Below, one piece after another: positions 34,291 to 44,605 of a DNA stretch of 64,000 nucleotides. Source of the DNA: Blasia pusilla (lineage: Eukaryota; Marchantiophyta; Marchantiopsida; Blasiales); the NCBI GenBank assembly GCA_050084515.1, contig CM114273.1, forward strand, positions 29,016,001-29,080,000. Reading direction: 5' to 3'. The translations under genes and the position numbers were made by a program. A model generated the notes under the pieces. That model was given only the letters and a program-made list of their open reading frames with translations, did not search any database and was not told where the DNA came from. The stretch's first letter is position 1; each line of letters starts with the position of its first letter.

Positions 34291-35310
34291 GGTAAGAGGA
34301 GAGGAAGAGAGGAAGAGAGGAGAGAGGAGAGAGGAAACTACCTTCAACCGAAATAGATACTATTTTTTAAAGAGAGTTTCCGTTGGGTTGAAGAGAGGAA
34401 ACTTTTTGTGTGAATTTTTTTGCACTTTTTTGCTCCGTTATTAAGTTGTCCCACAGTTTTTTTTCCTCTTCCATATCTTGGCAACCCCTCTGAGTCCGAC
34501 GAGTTGCAAATTGTACAAAATTTAGAAAACTGAAAAATCAGTGGAATCATAAGTATGGAACCAATCACGTTTTCCATCCAAGGTATGGAAAAAATCGATA
34601 ATTTGCCCTAGGTTGAATAGAGTTCAAGCTCAAAGTGAAGTTTCTGGAAAAATGAAAGTACAATCTAAAACCTCATTTTGCATCCTCAAAGTGGTTTGTT
34701 TAAAATACTGCACTTCTTTGAGGGGAAGTGGTTGGTGGATTCCTACTCCTACCTCCGACTCTCTTAAAACTACCGACAACACATAGTACATGTGCTTACA
34801 AGGAAATACCTTTTGCCACTTGTCTCTCTTTGGACAAAGTCATCACATGAACATGTGGGAAAGAAGAGATGTGCATCACATGCTGTGACACTTGAATTTA
34901 CAATGTTGCAACCCAATACATCCTTCCTATTCCATTGCCACTCAAGACATCTTTCATGGCGATGATCTCCATTTTTGCATTTCTCTTCACCCCATTTCTA
35001 GACTCAAACGAAATAGTGGATTGAGATTATCCACCTCTCCGGGTACATGTTGACGCAATCTTGGGTTGAATACGAAATGCAAGGTCTTGAACATGCTCCG
35101 AACTTCCTCTCCTCACGATTTGGCCTAAGATTGTCCACTGGCGTCTTGAGTGCAATTTGCACTGTGGCGATGGGCCAAATCGTGGGGGTATTCTCTTCAC
35201 CCGGATTTCGGAAAGGACTCAAGCGAAGAAATATTGTGGAAACAATCAAAGGTTTTGAGTCCCCAAAATTATCCACCTTCTCCGGTACATGTTACTCCAG
35301 GTTGTCAATC
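34291..35310. other. Junction and short direct repeats
   Basis: It begins with a GA-rich microsatellite (34295-34335), then AT-rich sequence. Segments at about 34990-35070 and 35205-35320 share ordered words (GGACTCAAGCGAA-like, ATTATCCACCTTCTCCGG, GTACATGTT, ATCTTAGGTTGAAT), a diverged direct duplication. No gene was seen. Confidence 0.5.
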
Positions 35311-36948
35311 TTAGGTTGAATCCATTACCGGAAAATTGTTCAAAGATAAAACATTCATTGATTTTGGAGAAGTTACTCCATCATGGATTTGGGAGCAGTC
35401 CGGGGTCCCCGAATACCTGGGCGGCGTAATTTCCTCATCCAAATCAATCACTAGATTTGTTCCTCGATGTTGCCTCTTCACCTGCCTGAAGTCAAGATAC
35501 TTATCTAGTCTCCACGAGTCTCGCTCGGACTGCTCTACCACCATCTATATGGGACGTCTTGAAACGCGCCCACGAATATTCCCACCAATGTGTACAACTT
35601 GCTCGAGGGGAGTTTGTGCTACGCACCGGTTGAAGGCTTCCACATAGAGTTTTTCATCACCAGATCTCACAGCCACCTTGACATAGAGCTCATAGATCGA
35701 AGGCCCCCTTCCTTTTGTTATGCCTTTTGTGAGGAAGATATGGGATGCTGCAGACTGTAGCATTGCTCTTGCTTGGTCTTGTTGCCATGCCTCCACAAGT
35801 GAAATTTGTTGGCATGCTTGTGACGACCTCCACGAGGAATGAACACTTTCTGCTCCACTTGTGTTGGGGAAGAGGGCATTTTCATGAATGTTCAATCCCT
35901 GCAACGACGGCAATGTTAGAAGGGAACAAAAATGGCTTAGAAGTCAAACTCTGCGACCCGTCGGGTCCCGACGTGTTGCAACACCCAGGAAACACCTACT
36001 GCAACCCGTTCGATTCTGACGGGTTGCAAGAACCTTTGGCCAATCCGGGCTGGAAGATCCAAGTGCAAGTCATCCGAAACCCATCCAGGTCAAACTATTT
36101 GCAGGCCTTGTATGCATGCGACTTGCATACTTGTATACGGGTTACACCAAAATTCTGGATGCAACCCGTCGGTTTCCGACTGGTTGCACACTCAGGCAAC
36201 CCAGCGCATCCGACAAAATGCTTGGTTTCTTCGGTTTGAAATCCCTATAGTTCCCACGCTTCTCAACTTGAGCTGCAACTTTTCAAACAATTCTTAGCGT
36301 GAGCTTGACAAGACGAAATAGTGAACTCACCTGCAGCATGAAGTTTCCCCATTGTCTCATACATACAGTCCACCAACTCAACCAAGAGCACAACTCTCTG
36401 TACTTCCCCTCAATCGCATGCTTCCTTCACCACCCATGAAGTTCTTCTTGGCATTCCATGGCCTGTTTCAAGGTTTTGCTGCCCTTGCAGCGTTGGAGTA
36501 GAGTGACATGCTCTGTCCTCTTATTCTCCTTGATGCAAGATTTGGTGTACCGGGTCACAGACTGTTGCCAATGGAAAGCATCTGACCTTTCCCTCTCCGG
36601 TTGAACCTCTCCACCCCAGAACACTTCCTTGAAAGCAATCCATCCAAGTTGTGCATTGTCCGCCATGAACCCATAAATTTCCGGAGGTGGCCTTTTGTTT
36701 TCCTTCACCACCTCCAATAAGAGTAACCAGCACATCTTCAAAATGCCAACGTCTTCTGCTTTTACTTCACAGACAAATATAGTTTTGAGTCCCTTGTCCA
36801 CATGGTCATAAACGTGAGCACCCATTGTCAACCATCCGTTCAGCACTCTATAGCAAATATCAAAGCTTACCCAGCTCCCGTAAAGATCTTCCCCTTCCCT
36901 CATTCGATCTATAAGATCGAGGCCACTCGACGGACCTGAGACCATCAT
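35311..36948 (-). pseudogene. MULE-like transposase remnant (second type)
   Basis: The 173-codon frame 36948-36427 reads WLTMGAHVYDHVDKGLKTIF, then VCEVKAEDVG, GFMADNAQLGWIAFKEVF and DAFHWQQSVTRYTKS. Spacing and residues match the catalytic core of MULE-type DDE transposases of the kind that ends in a SWIM finger: an acidic residue in CEVKAED, Asp in MADNAQ, and FHW. Downstream in the same direction, 35913-35545 contains GAESVHSSWR, which fits the usual ESVHASW motif. Then comes a low-complexity tail to 35311. A non-coding spacer (35945-36250) with three palindromes lies between. The N-terminus and SWIM finger were not seen. Confidence 0.6.
35953..36187. repeat. Three 27-nt palindromic units (GCAACCCGT...ACGGGTTGC)
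   Basis: Units at 35953-35979, 36001-36027 and 36161-36187 each have 9-nt arms and a 9-nt centre. The middle unit is perfect (GCAACCCGT / ACGGGTTGC). The third pairs 8 of 9. The first pairs 7 of 9 in the arms but adds a GTCGGG-CCCGAC core. They lie in the spacer of the MULE-like remnant. Confidence 0.8.
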
Positions 36949-37330
36949 GAGACGCCAAATGAGGAGTCAAGATGGACGCTAGCCATGAGACAAATGAAAC
37001 GCACAACCAAGCTCGAAGATATGTTTGGGGAGCCAAGATTTCTTGGGATTCCCATGGAAAAACTCCAGAAGTATATATGAGTGGGGTGGGGGGCGAAGAT
37101 GCTCTTCCTCTCTATCAGCTCAAGTCCTTCAACTAGGAACTAACCATGATGCATATTTGGCCGTGTTTCAGTTTTGAGCTAGGGAACACACCTTGAGGAA
37201 GTAACTGATGTACTTTGATATAGATAAGCAACTTGGGTAGATTGGTTGAGGCTAGTGGAATTGGCTTCCTAAGGAGACCGTACGTACTTGGGGGGACTCC
37301 ACCCGATTAACACTTGGTGCATAAAGTGTT
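36947..37330. repeat. Dispersed repeat, copy 2 (related to 18260-18770)
   Basis: Shared ordered words include AAGATGGACGCTAGCCATGAG, GGAACTAACCATGATGCATA, TTTGGCCGTGTTTC, AAGCAACTTGGG and GACTCCACCCGATTAACACT. It lacks the hairpin block of the other copy and is followed 40 bp later by a Helitron-like element. Confidence 0.65.
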
Positions 37331-37368
37331 TCATTCTTCATCCTCTTGTAGCATATCACTAGTAAGGT

Positions 37369-37596
37369 GCTCGTGTGATGCACGGGAAATAAAAAGTGTT
37401 TGAAGAAATTTTGTTAGTGTATAACTTGTGAAGGGAAGGGATTAATGATGTTGCACACAAATTCAAACTTTTTTCTTGCTGCCCGCATAAGGAGAAATAT
37501 TTTCTTGCTGCCCAATTGCCACGTGTCAAACAAAGAGGCGTTTACAAATCAAGAAGGCACTCTCCCATGCCACGCGCAATATCTATATAATATAGA
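37369..37596 (-). mobile_element. Short non-autonomous Helitron-like element
   Basis: Read on the minus strand it begins TCTATATTATATAG (37596), passes GGGAGAGTGCCTTCTTGATT, CACGTGGCAATTGGG and GCAGCAAGAAAA, and ends CCCGTGCATCACACGAGCAC, CTTA, CTAG|T (37369). The 3' hairpin and CTAG end match the copy at 21281-21495. A further hairpin-like word (GCCCGTGCCATGCACG) next to it at 37610 suggests another eroded end. Confidence 0.68.
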
Positions 37597-38356
37597 TATT
37601 GCCCGTGCCATGCACGACTAAAACAGTTTCCTCAATAGAATTGATTAAAAACATGTGCCAATGATATTTTTTAAAAATTATACTTAAAAATTTTAATATA
37701 TTTAATTTCAAATTTTAAGTATAATTTCCACGTTTATAAATCTTAAAAGAGTAAGAAAATCATCTTTAGATAATATCCATCTCCCCTAAATAATTACATT
37801 CCTCACTAAAAGTTCCAACAATAATTATTCTTCCCCTTCCACTCTTCCCACCAAAATCACATTCAAAATTTTTTTTAATGAATTTTAATTATAAAAATAA
37901 TTTTCCTTTTCCATTAAAATTTATTTTCCTTTCCCAAAATATCAAATCTGAATTAACATGATTAATTTTTAAAATAATCACAATAAAATTCTTATTTTCT
38001 AAAATCTGAGAAGAGTAATAACATTTGACTCTTCTAAGTAATTACAGTACTCCATTCAAATTAAAATGATATCCCAATCCCCTAAATAATTTTACACTTC
38101 CATAAAATTTAATCTACTCTTTTTCCATTAAAATTTATTTTCTCTTTCCATCACATGTGAATTGAGACATAAATTCTAAAATTTTTGTTGTTTATCAAAA
38201 TTATTTCATTTTATTACTATTTATAATCACCCATTATATTTTTCTACTCCATTCAAATCCCTATGGGTTTTCTCTTCCTCATCTATTTCCACCCATTTAA
38301 TGTGGTTCAAGTAGTAAGATTCAAACATGTTGCCTATTATTTGAATCTCCCCCTAG
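37597..38356. other. AT-rich unassigned stretch
   Basis: Very AT-rich, with no coding signature, RNA or boundary seen. Confidence 0.5.
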
Positions 38357-39111
38357 CCCTTGTCGTGCGCATACACATCGCTACACAACATACATCGCTG
38401 TCATCGAACACACACACAAACATGCATGATCCCATGCTAACTCATGGCATCCAAACAACGAGACAAGAAGAACCAAAATATCTCCAATAAAGTAAGATCC
38501 AATCTCTCTCTCCACCATCTCACACCATAGCTCTCAAAGGTATGCACTCTCTCTCATGTCAAACCAAACCCACTCTCCTAATGAGAGGCTTGGGTTACAC
38601 TCACAAGACAAGATACCATAACTCTGCCGCCTCATGCCAAGAGGTTCAACAAAGAGAGAATGAGCTCTCAAGCTCTCTCTCCTTGAGGTATACCCCTCCC
38701 CTCTCCCAAGCTCTCTCCATGGTAACCTATTCTCCCAAGTCACCTCCTTGGCTCTTGACCTGATGTAGGAGGTCAAGGGCCACTTACCAAAAATAGTAAG
38801 TCGATCATATACTCAAAATGGTACTTACCTAAAATAGTAAGTTCCTCAATATGGCTCCAAATGAGCCGAAACGAAGGGGAAACCTGCTATCTCAGGTCAC
38901 CCTCGACCTATTAGGCGTGTCCTCCACTACTCATGAAGGCGCTCTATTAGATCCCACCGATCTATCCTAAAAGACGTGACAGCTGTCGCGCGCATACACA
39001 TCGCTACACAACATACATCGCTGTCACCGAACACACACACAAACACGCATGATCCCATGCTAACTCATGGCATCCAAACAACGAGACAAGAAGAACCAAA
39101 ATATCTCCAAT
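38357..39111 (-). mobile_element. 3' LTR region of gypsy copy 3, with a direct repeat
   Basis: On the minus strand the LTR starts after the purine tract CTAGGGGGGCGAT with TGGAGATATTTTGG (about 39109). About 127 bp of this start (38985-39111) recur almost exactly at 38357-38487, including GCATACACATCGCTACACAA and ACCAAAATATCTCCAA. This is either a second truncated LTR placed end to end or a local duplication. The LTR differs from that of copy 1 except near the U3 start, so copies 1 and 3 belong to different subfamilies. Confidence 0.65.
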
Positions 39112-39291
39112 CGCCCCCCTAGCTGGTGGTTAGGTCCTTCTAACTCCAGATAGCCATCTATCCCTACCTACCACGACATACATCTCTCGGACGCTAAGAG
39201 CAAGAAGGCCGGGTGCTCATGTGGCCCCATCGTTAGTCGCCTCCTTATCATCCATGTCATAGACACAAGTCGGAATGTAGAACTACCTTCT

Positions 39292-39615
39292 CTATGTACA
39301 TCTAGGACACATCCATCGTCCCTGAGGAACCCTAGTGAGAGGTGGCGTCAAACATGCCATATGCCATCCTCTCGAACACCCATCACAGACCCAAAGATCG
39401 TGCGCACTACAGGCGAACCACACAACATACAACGCAAGCCTCACGGGGAACTCGCTAAGCTCGGATCTCTTTGTACCATCAATGTTAGGAAGGTGACATG
39501 GCGCACAATTACGCACATGGTCTTTCCATACCATACCATCGCGTCCCTCCAGCAAGAGAACACCCGATGGCAAAATGTCACGCACTCTCAGGATAGTGCG
39601 CCCGATCACATCCAA
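39292..39615 (-). pseudogene. gypsy copy 3 integrase C-terminal tail with PHD-finger-like module
   Basis: The frame first reads ILRVRDILPSGVLLLEGRDG, then MVWKDHVRNCAPCHLPN, a small beta-rich segment in the place of the gypsy GPY/F module. It continues with LWVCDGCSRGWHMACLTPPL and RVPQGRWMCPRC. The spacing of C-x2-C, H-x2-C and C-x2-C, and the Trp two residues before the last Cys pair, match ligands 3-8 of a C4HC3 PHD finger. The first pair is out of frame: a CVVC is encoded at 39425-39436 in an overlapping frame, suggesting compensating indels. PHD fingers bind histone H3 tails, so the likely role is steering integration to chosen chromatin, as chromodomains do in chromoviruses. That role is inferred. 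Confidence 0.72.
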
Positions 39616-39619
39616 CGCG

Positions 39620-40620
39620 TCGGTCTGCGTGTCCGCAAGTAGACATAATCTCCCTAATGAAACCTCCGGATAGTTGGTCGATAACCACCACCTCGAATAG
39701 TCGCATACCTCAACGTATCCCGATGTTGTGCAATCGCCAAGTTCTCCAACGCCATGGGCATAACTCTCCGAAATAACTCAGCCCTCTGAGAACATGCTCG
39801 CACCCATACATCTGGATCATCAAGGTTCAGCACCTCACCAGCATCTCGACAAATGGCCGCAGGTAAATCTGGCTCTCGACCATAAAGTAGCAAGTACGGT
39901 GAAAAAGACGCTAAGGATGCGTGCCTGCTGAATGTGTATCCCATCGCCAACCATCGCAACTGGAGGTCCCAATCTCCTAGGTGACCTCTCTGCAAGCCAT
40001 ACTTGCGTAAACCCCTCTTCACCGTCTGCACAACTCTCTCCGCTAATCCATCCGCCTCAGGATGATCTCGGGAAGTCGTGCGGTTGTCGATCAGCGCCTG
40101 ATCACACAAGGCCTGGAACTCACCGCAAAACTTCGGTACCACAGTCATCAGTCAACACCTCAGCCGGTGCGCCATAATGACTCAGCACTCTGTCAAGGAA
40201 GGCTTAAGCTACTCCCTCACTTGCTTTGTCAGGCAATGCAACCAACTCGATCCACTTCGAGAAGTGCTCGACCATCACCAACACATAACGATCGCGGACG
40301 CTCCGTCAAGGGCAAAGGTCTGCAAAATCCAAACTCCATCTATACCCTAAGCCCATGATCGGTAATGGATGCAACTTTGGAGTCGAAGCATTGAACGATG
40401 CTCAGACCCAATCACACACCATGCACCTCGCAACAAACTGTTGAACGTCAGTCTGCATGCCTCGCCACCAATACTGAATCTGGAGCAAGCTATACGTCCG
40501 CTTCACCCCAAAGTGACCCAACTCCTCGTGGGCATCTTTGCACTAGTCGTGCTCTCTGCAAAGGATGCGGCACTACGCGTACTCGCCATCCTCCCAAACC
40601 CTCAAAACATGTGTCCCCTC
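39620..40620 (-). pseudogene. gypsy copy 3 integrase
   Basis: The HHCC part is frameshifted but keeps YWWRGMQTDVQQ-like text with Cys-x2-Cys at about 40420-40480. The core has a WSLDFAD-like block (first Asp, about 40330) and the second Asp in a VLTDDCGTE-like block (about 40150). The third acidic residue is in DHPEADGLAERVVQTVKRGL, inside the open frame 40148-39654. The frame runs on through YLLLYGREPDLPAAICRDAG, typical of gypsy integrases, to the tail with the PHD-like module. Confidence 0.87.
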
Positions 40621-40699
40621 CCAACGGATCCGTCGGCCCATTTGCCAGGGATCCGATCCGCTCTCTAGCATCCATGGTGCTCGCAAGGTGCCAAGACGA

Positions 40700-41436
40700 A
40701 GGTACTCTAAGACTACTCCATCATCATGAATATCTCGGCCACTTTTTGTGTCCTCACTGGCCTCGGGATCCAAGGACTCTCCACTAGACCTCACCATCGA
40801 AGTCTCCACACTCTGGCTCTCCATGGCCAACATGCCTAAATAGGCTGACGCGTGCCATCCTGGCACCGACTCCTCATCACTCTCTCCATGCCATCGAGCT
40901 CCGGTGTTGCATCTCGCCGACTCGGGCATGGGTTCGACTCAACCCATTTGCATCCTGGTTGAGCGTTCAGTCTATGTACCACCGAAAATCATACTCTTGC
41001 AACAACAGAGCCCATCTCGCAAGCTTCCCTGTAAGCTTGTCGGACTCCATCAACCACTTCAGTGGTTGATGATCAGTGATGATGGTAAAGGGGTTGCCGA
41101 ATAAGTAACACCTGAAATGCGCGACAGCCCACACCGCAGCCAAGCACTCACCCTCATACGAGTGTGACTTTGCCTCTGCGGCGTTGTTCGGCGGCTAGCG
41201 TAAGCCACCACGAACTCTCTACCCTCATCATCATCTTTGGGTGAGCACCGCCCAAGCCCCAACATGCTCCAATCTATGTGCAATCGAAAGGACGCCCCGA
41301 TCGGTCTCCTCAAGATGGGTGCGACGTCAACACATCCCTGAGCAATCGAAATGCTCGCTCTGCTCATCCCCAGTGCCACTCGTGATCCACCTTGGTCAAC
41401 AAGATCAGCGGCCATAATCGAATCGAATCCCTTCAC
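40700..41436 (-). pseudogene. gypsy copy 3 RNase H region
   Basis: FRLHIDWSMLGLGRCSPK (first Asp) and EGREFVVAYASRR match the copy 1 RNase H. The plus-strand text around 41050-41080 encodes, in reverse, the conserved DHQPLKWLMESDKL block. Several frameshifts occur. A linker to the integrase follows (ARWHGESDEESVPGWHASAY, 40929-40573). Confidence 0.8.
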
Positions 41437-42342
41437 CTATCGCCGATAGAAGTTCGCCAATCCCATGAATGCGCGAACACGGCTCACATCTGTAGGGCGT
41501 GGAATGCGTGAGATAGCCTCTACCTTCGTCTGCTGAACACCAAGGCCCCTTGGGTATATCGTTTGACCCAAGTACTCAATCTGGTCATAGAAGAACTTGC
41601 ACTTGCCTGGATGTAGCTTTAGCCCATGTAATTGCAATCGTCGAAACACCTCCTCTAGATGTTGCTCATGCTCCTCAACCGTGACGCTAAAGACTACGAT
41701 GTCATCAATATAACACCTAGCAAAATCCAAACCAGCCAAGATCCTATCCATGACCCTCTGAAACTCAGTCGGGGCGTTCTTTAACCCAAATGGTAAGAAC
41801 CGCTACTGGTACAAACAATCCTTCCCGTGAGGATCGATACCCCAAAATTCCGTCTTCTGCATGTCCTCCAATCGATAGGCGGTGATGGTATCCGCTCATA
41901 AATCCAATGAATCAAGACCTTTGCGTGACCAATCGCATGAAAGATCTCCTCAGGGGTGGGCATGGCATACCTATCGGACTTAAATGCCGATTGATAGGTC
42001 GGTAATCCCCACACATCCGCCTATCCGTCTAGTTGCCATGCACATCCTTCTTGGCGGGCATGATAGTGGCGGATGCATACTCCCCATGCGACATCTCCAC
42101 TAGTCTGCTCCGACCAAGTCGGCTCCTACTCAATCGAGCCCTCTCCATATCATCAGACAGTAGGGTCGCCGGAAGATCGGCATATCACTCGACAACTCAA
42201 TGCGGATCCCCGGTCCCTTCAACGTACCCAAATCCTCCATGCTAAACGCAAAGCAACTCCTATAACTCTTGAGGAACTGATGTATTCGGCGCCGCTCTCC
42301 TCCTGTCAACTTAGGGCCCATATCTGGCTCCCAAGTCTCCAT
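41437..42342 (-). pseudogene. gypsy copy 3 reverse transcriptase
   Basis: The N-terminal part (42342-42130) reads KSYRSCFAFSMEDLGTLKGP. The middle (42014-41781) keeps YAMPTPEEIFHAIGHAKV in a shifted frame. The C-terminal part (41751-41437) has FARCYIDDIVVFS with an intact YxDD-type box, then LHPGKCKFFYDQIEYLGQ. At least three frameshifts separate the parts. Confidence 0.88.
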
Positions 42343-42629
42343 CGTGACTATGGTAGGACTCTCCGGCGCGGGTATCGGTGGTTGCTATGGTGCAACCCCG
42401 TCTCGAACAACAACACTCGGCCGCTCTCCTGCAGCCAACTGCAAACTCTGATCTCCTCCACGTGCAGTGCCCGAAACCACGCTCGATGTTGTGGCTATCA
42501 TCTCCTTGCGTACCTTCAAAACATCCCAAGAAGTCCAAGGGTGTCTCTCCCGATCTCCCCTGGTGCGTAGATCTCCTCGGGTCTCGCCCCCAGCCACTAT
42601 CTCCACCGTCTCGGTAGGCATGGGGCTCA

Positions 42630-43660
42630 CCAACGCATAATCGGCCTTGTGATCTGTCGCGATCTCATACGACGCTGCTCAGCCACTCCCAAGCTGAGGA
42701 TCCATGTCAAGCAGTTCAGGTCCATCGCCTGACCCAAGACATGGCGTCGTGATGCCTCTGACACTGATGGTATTGCCGTCACTCCTGTGGGAAATCCCAT
42801 CGCTCGCTCTCTCTCGTCGGCGTTGGGCTCCACCAACCGCTGAACCTGGTCATCCCAAACCAAGCCAGGACCGGCCTCCTTGTATGCATAGGAAGCGGGA
42901 AAACTCACAAACGTGGGCAAGGTCGCTGCGCGCCTGCCTACCCTGACTGACCACGATCGGTGGTCGATCATCGTGCCTCACCGCTTTTGTGATCGCGACT
43001 GGATCGATCCAAAATGGAATCCACTAACAAAGGGAAGGGGCGCCCACTCTGCATCGCCTTCCATAACACAAAGATGGGGCACCAAGTTGGTCCACCATAG
43101 ACGCGGCGATGGGCTCTAGAACCTACACTCGCCGCATCCAAGAACACTGTTCTTTGGGCGATCCAGGCACGCACTGATGAGCACTCGTCACGACCCGTGA
43201 CTGGAGTCTCCTAAGATCGGCACATTCTCCAAAATGTAGGTGGAGAACGAGGCGGTGCTCTCAGAATCTGCCGTAAGACCCTCAACATCTCCCAAAACAA
43301 CCTGGACCGAGTGTCACCAACCCATTGCCTCGTCCAAAGACTCGATTGGCCCGACATAGCCAACCGGCAATGACCAAATCAATGGTCCCTACCCGCTCTA
43401 AGTCTTGGACCCCCAACAACAAAATATCCCTCGGTAGGGAACTCTGGTACCCTTGTACTACGGACGCAGAAAATAAGTCGGGAAAACGTAGGCGTAATTG
43501 CGCCACATATCATAGTGAGACGCCTGCAACATCATCACTCTCCACATACAGTCTTCTTCAGACTCGCACTCTCGCCTGCAAAAGCAAAGAACTAACCCGA
43601 TGCTAATCTCTCCAAAGAAATCTAACACTCGAATACCCTCCTCCGGGGTACACCACACAA
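42630..43660 (-). pseudogene. Dnmt3-like DNA methyltransferase domain in gypsy pol, copy 3 (eroded)
   Basis: Motif I survives as RVLDFFGEISIGL (about 43635). Motif IV is changed to DLVIAGWLCRA (about 43365): the catalytic Cys remains but the invariant Pro is Leu and Gln is Arg. Motif VIII is frame-shifted (VGSRAHRRVYGG). The C-terminal motif IX/X is intact (ERERAMGFPTGVTAI, then RRHVLGQAMDLNCLTWIL, 42840-42690). The open frame 42971-42627 holds the recognition-domain end and motif X. Changes in the catalytic loop and several frameshifts mean this copy is dead. Confidence 0.9.
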
Positions 43661-44099
43661 TGGATGTAGTATCCAAGGGTGTCATCGTAGCACTCCCTCC
43701 TACCTCGGGTTCCTCAGACCCGTCACGCGCTCGTGTGCAAACGCTTCCACGCTCAGCGCGACGCGTGCTCATCGCCAATCGTTGCGGCTCCTCGGCCGAG
43801 CCCCACAACGGCACCTCTTCTCCACGGAATGATGCAACTACCATAACACTCCTCTCCATAGAAATGTCGAACGGAGTATCCTCTGCATGGACATGTCCCT
43901 CAATCAAATCACTAGGCCAAGTGATGGCACGCTAAATCTTTGCTAAGGTCGCCATCTCTCCTGGCCGCGTTTCGATCATCGCACTGTGAATCGAACGGGT
44001 AATGAGCTAAGGCGCCCATCACCGATCGCCATCCTGGTCAGGGGACGCCGACTCCTTCCAAGTAATCCAAGGAAAACCCCATCGGGTATAACATCTTTG

Positions 44100-44370
44100 C
44101 TCCACCAACCAAGACGTCGTAGGATTCTCGCATCGTCACTATCGCTTGGCGCGCACCACGGACTCATCTCGTAGGATGTCCCGGCGAATCCTCACCACGA
44201 CCTCTGTCGGGTGATATCGTGTGGTACTCGCTCCACCCAAGGATTTCTGTATCCAAAATGGACAACAACCACATCGGCTCGTCAAGCCCAATCCTCTGAA
44301 TGACGCTTTCCCCAACATTAAGGGTTGCGCCTGAATCAACAAGACGCGCTGCGGACTAAAAGCTCTACCT
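44100..44370 (-). pseudogene. gypsy copy 3 aspartic protease remnant
   Basis: The active-site region reads LVDSGA in one frame and QPLMLGKASFRGLGL in the next, with a one-base offset. So the catalytic D-S-G-A is preserved, unlike in copy 1, but flanked by indels. The YDVLVG-like block lies at about 44115. Confidence 0.65.
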
Positions 44371-44605
44371 CAGGACTCACCAACCGGAAGACCTCTCTCG
44401 GTTATCCAACAACACAACACCAGGAGAAGCCATGGCACGCTCTATCGCGGGTCTAGCGGGCATCTCCGCCATCCTAGCGACGCCGCATGACTGCCATGAA
44501 TCGGCGTGGACGGCCCGAGCATCCGCTCCAAGGGCAGGTCCATCACCTCCTCTGCAATCACCTCTGAACGTGATGCAGGAATTCTAACTCCGCGCTCACA
44601 TAGTA

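Larger units (their letters stand above)
39112..44605 (-). mobile_element. Ty3/gypsy element with DNA methyltransferase and PHD-like module, copy 3
   Basis: Order in the minus direction: protease (about 44370-44100), methyltransferase (43660-42630), RT (42342-41437), RNase H (41436-40700), integrase (40620-39620), a GPY/F-like segment with PHD-like finger (39615-39292), then the polypurine tract. Gag is missing: the element is cut at about 44605, where the plus-strand copy 4 begins. Decay is heavier than in copy 1, with many small indels. The integrase C-terminal region survives only in this copy. Confidence 0.88.

Noticed and set aside
39292-39615. Chromodomain at the integrase end
   Set aside because: No chromodomain aromatic pattern; the Cys/His spacing fits a PHD-type zinc finger instead.
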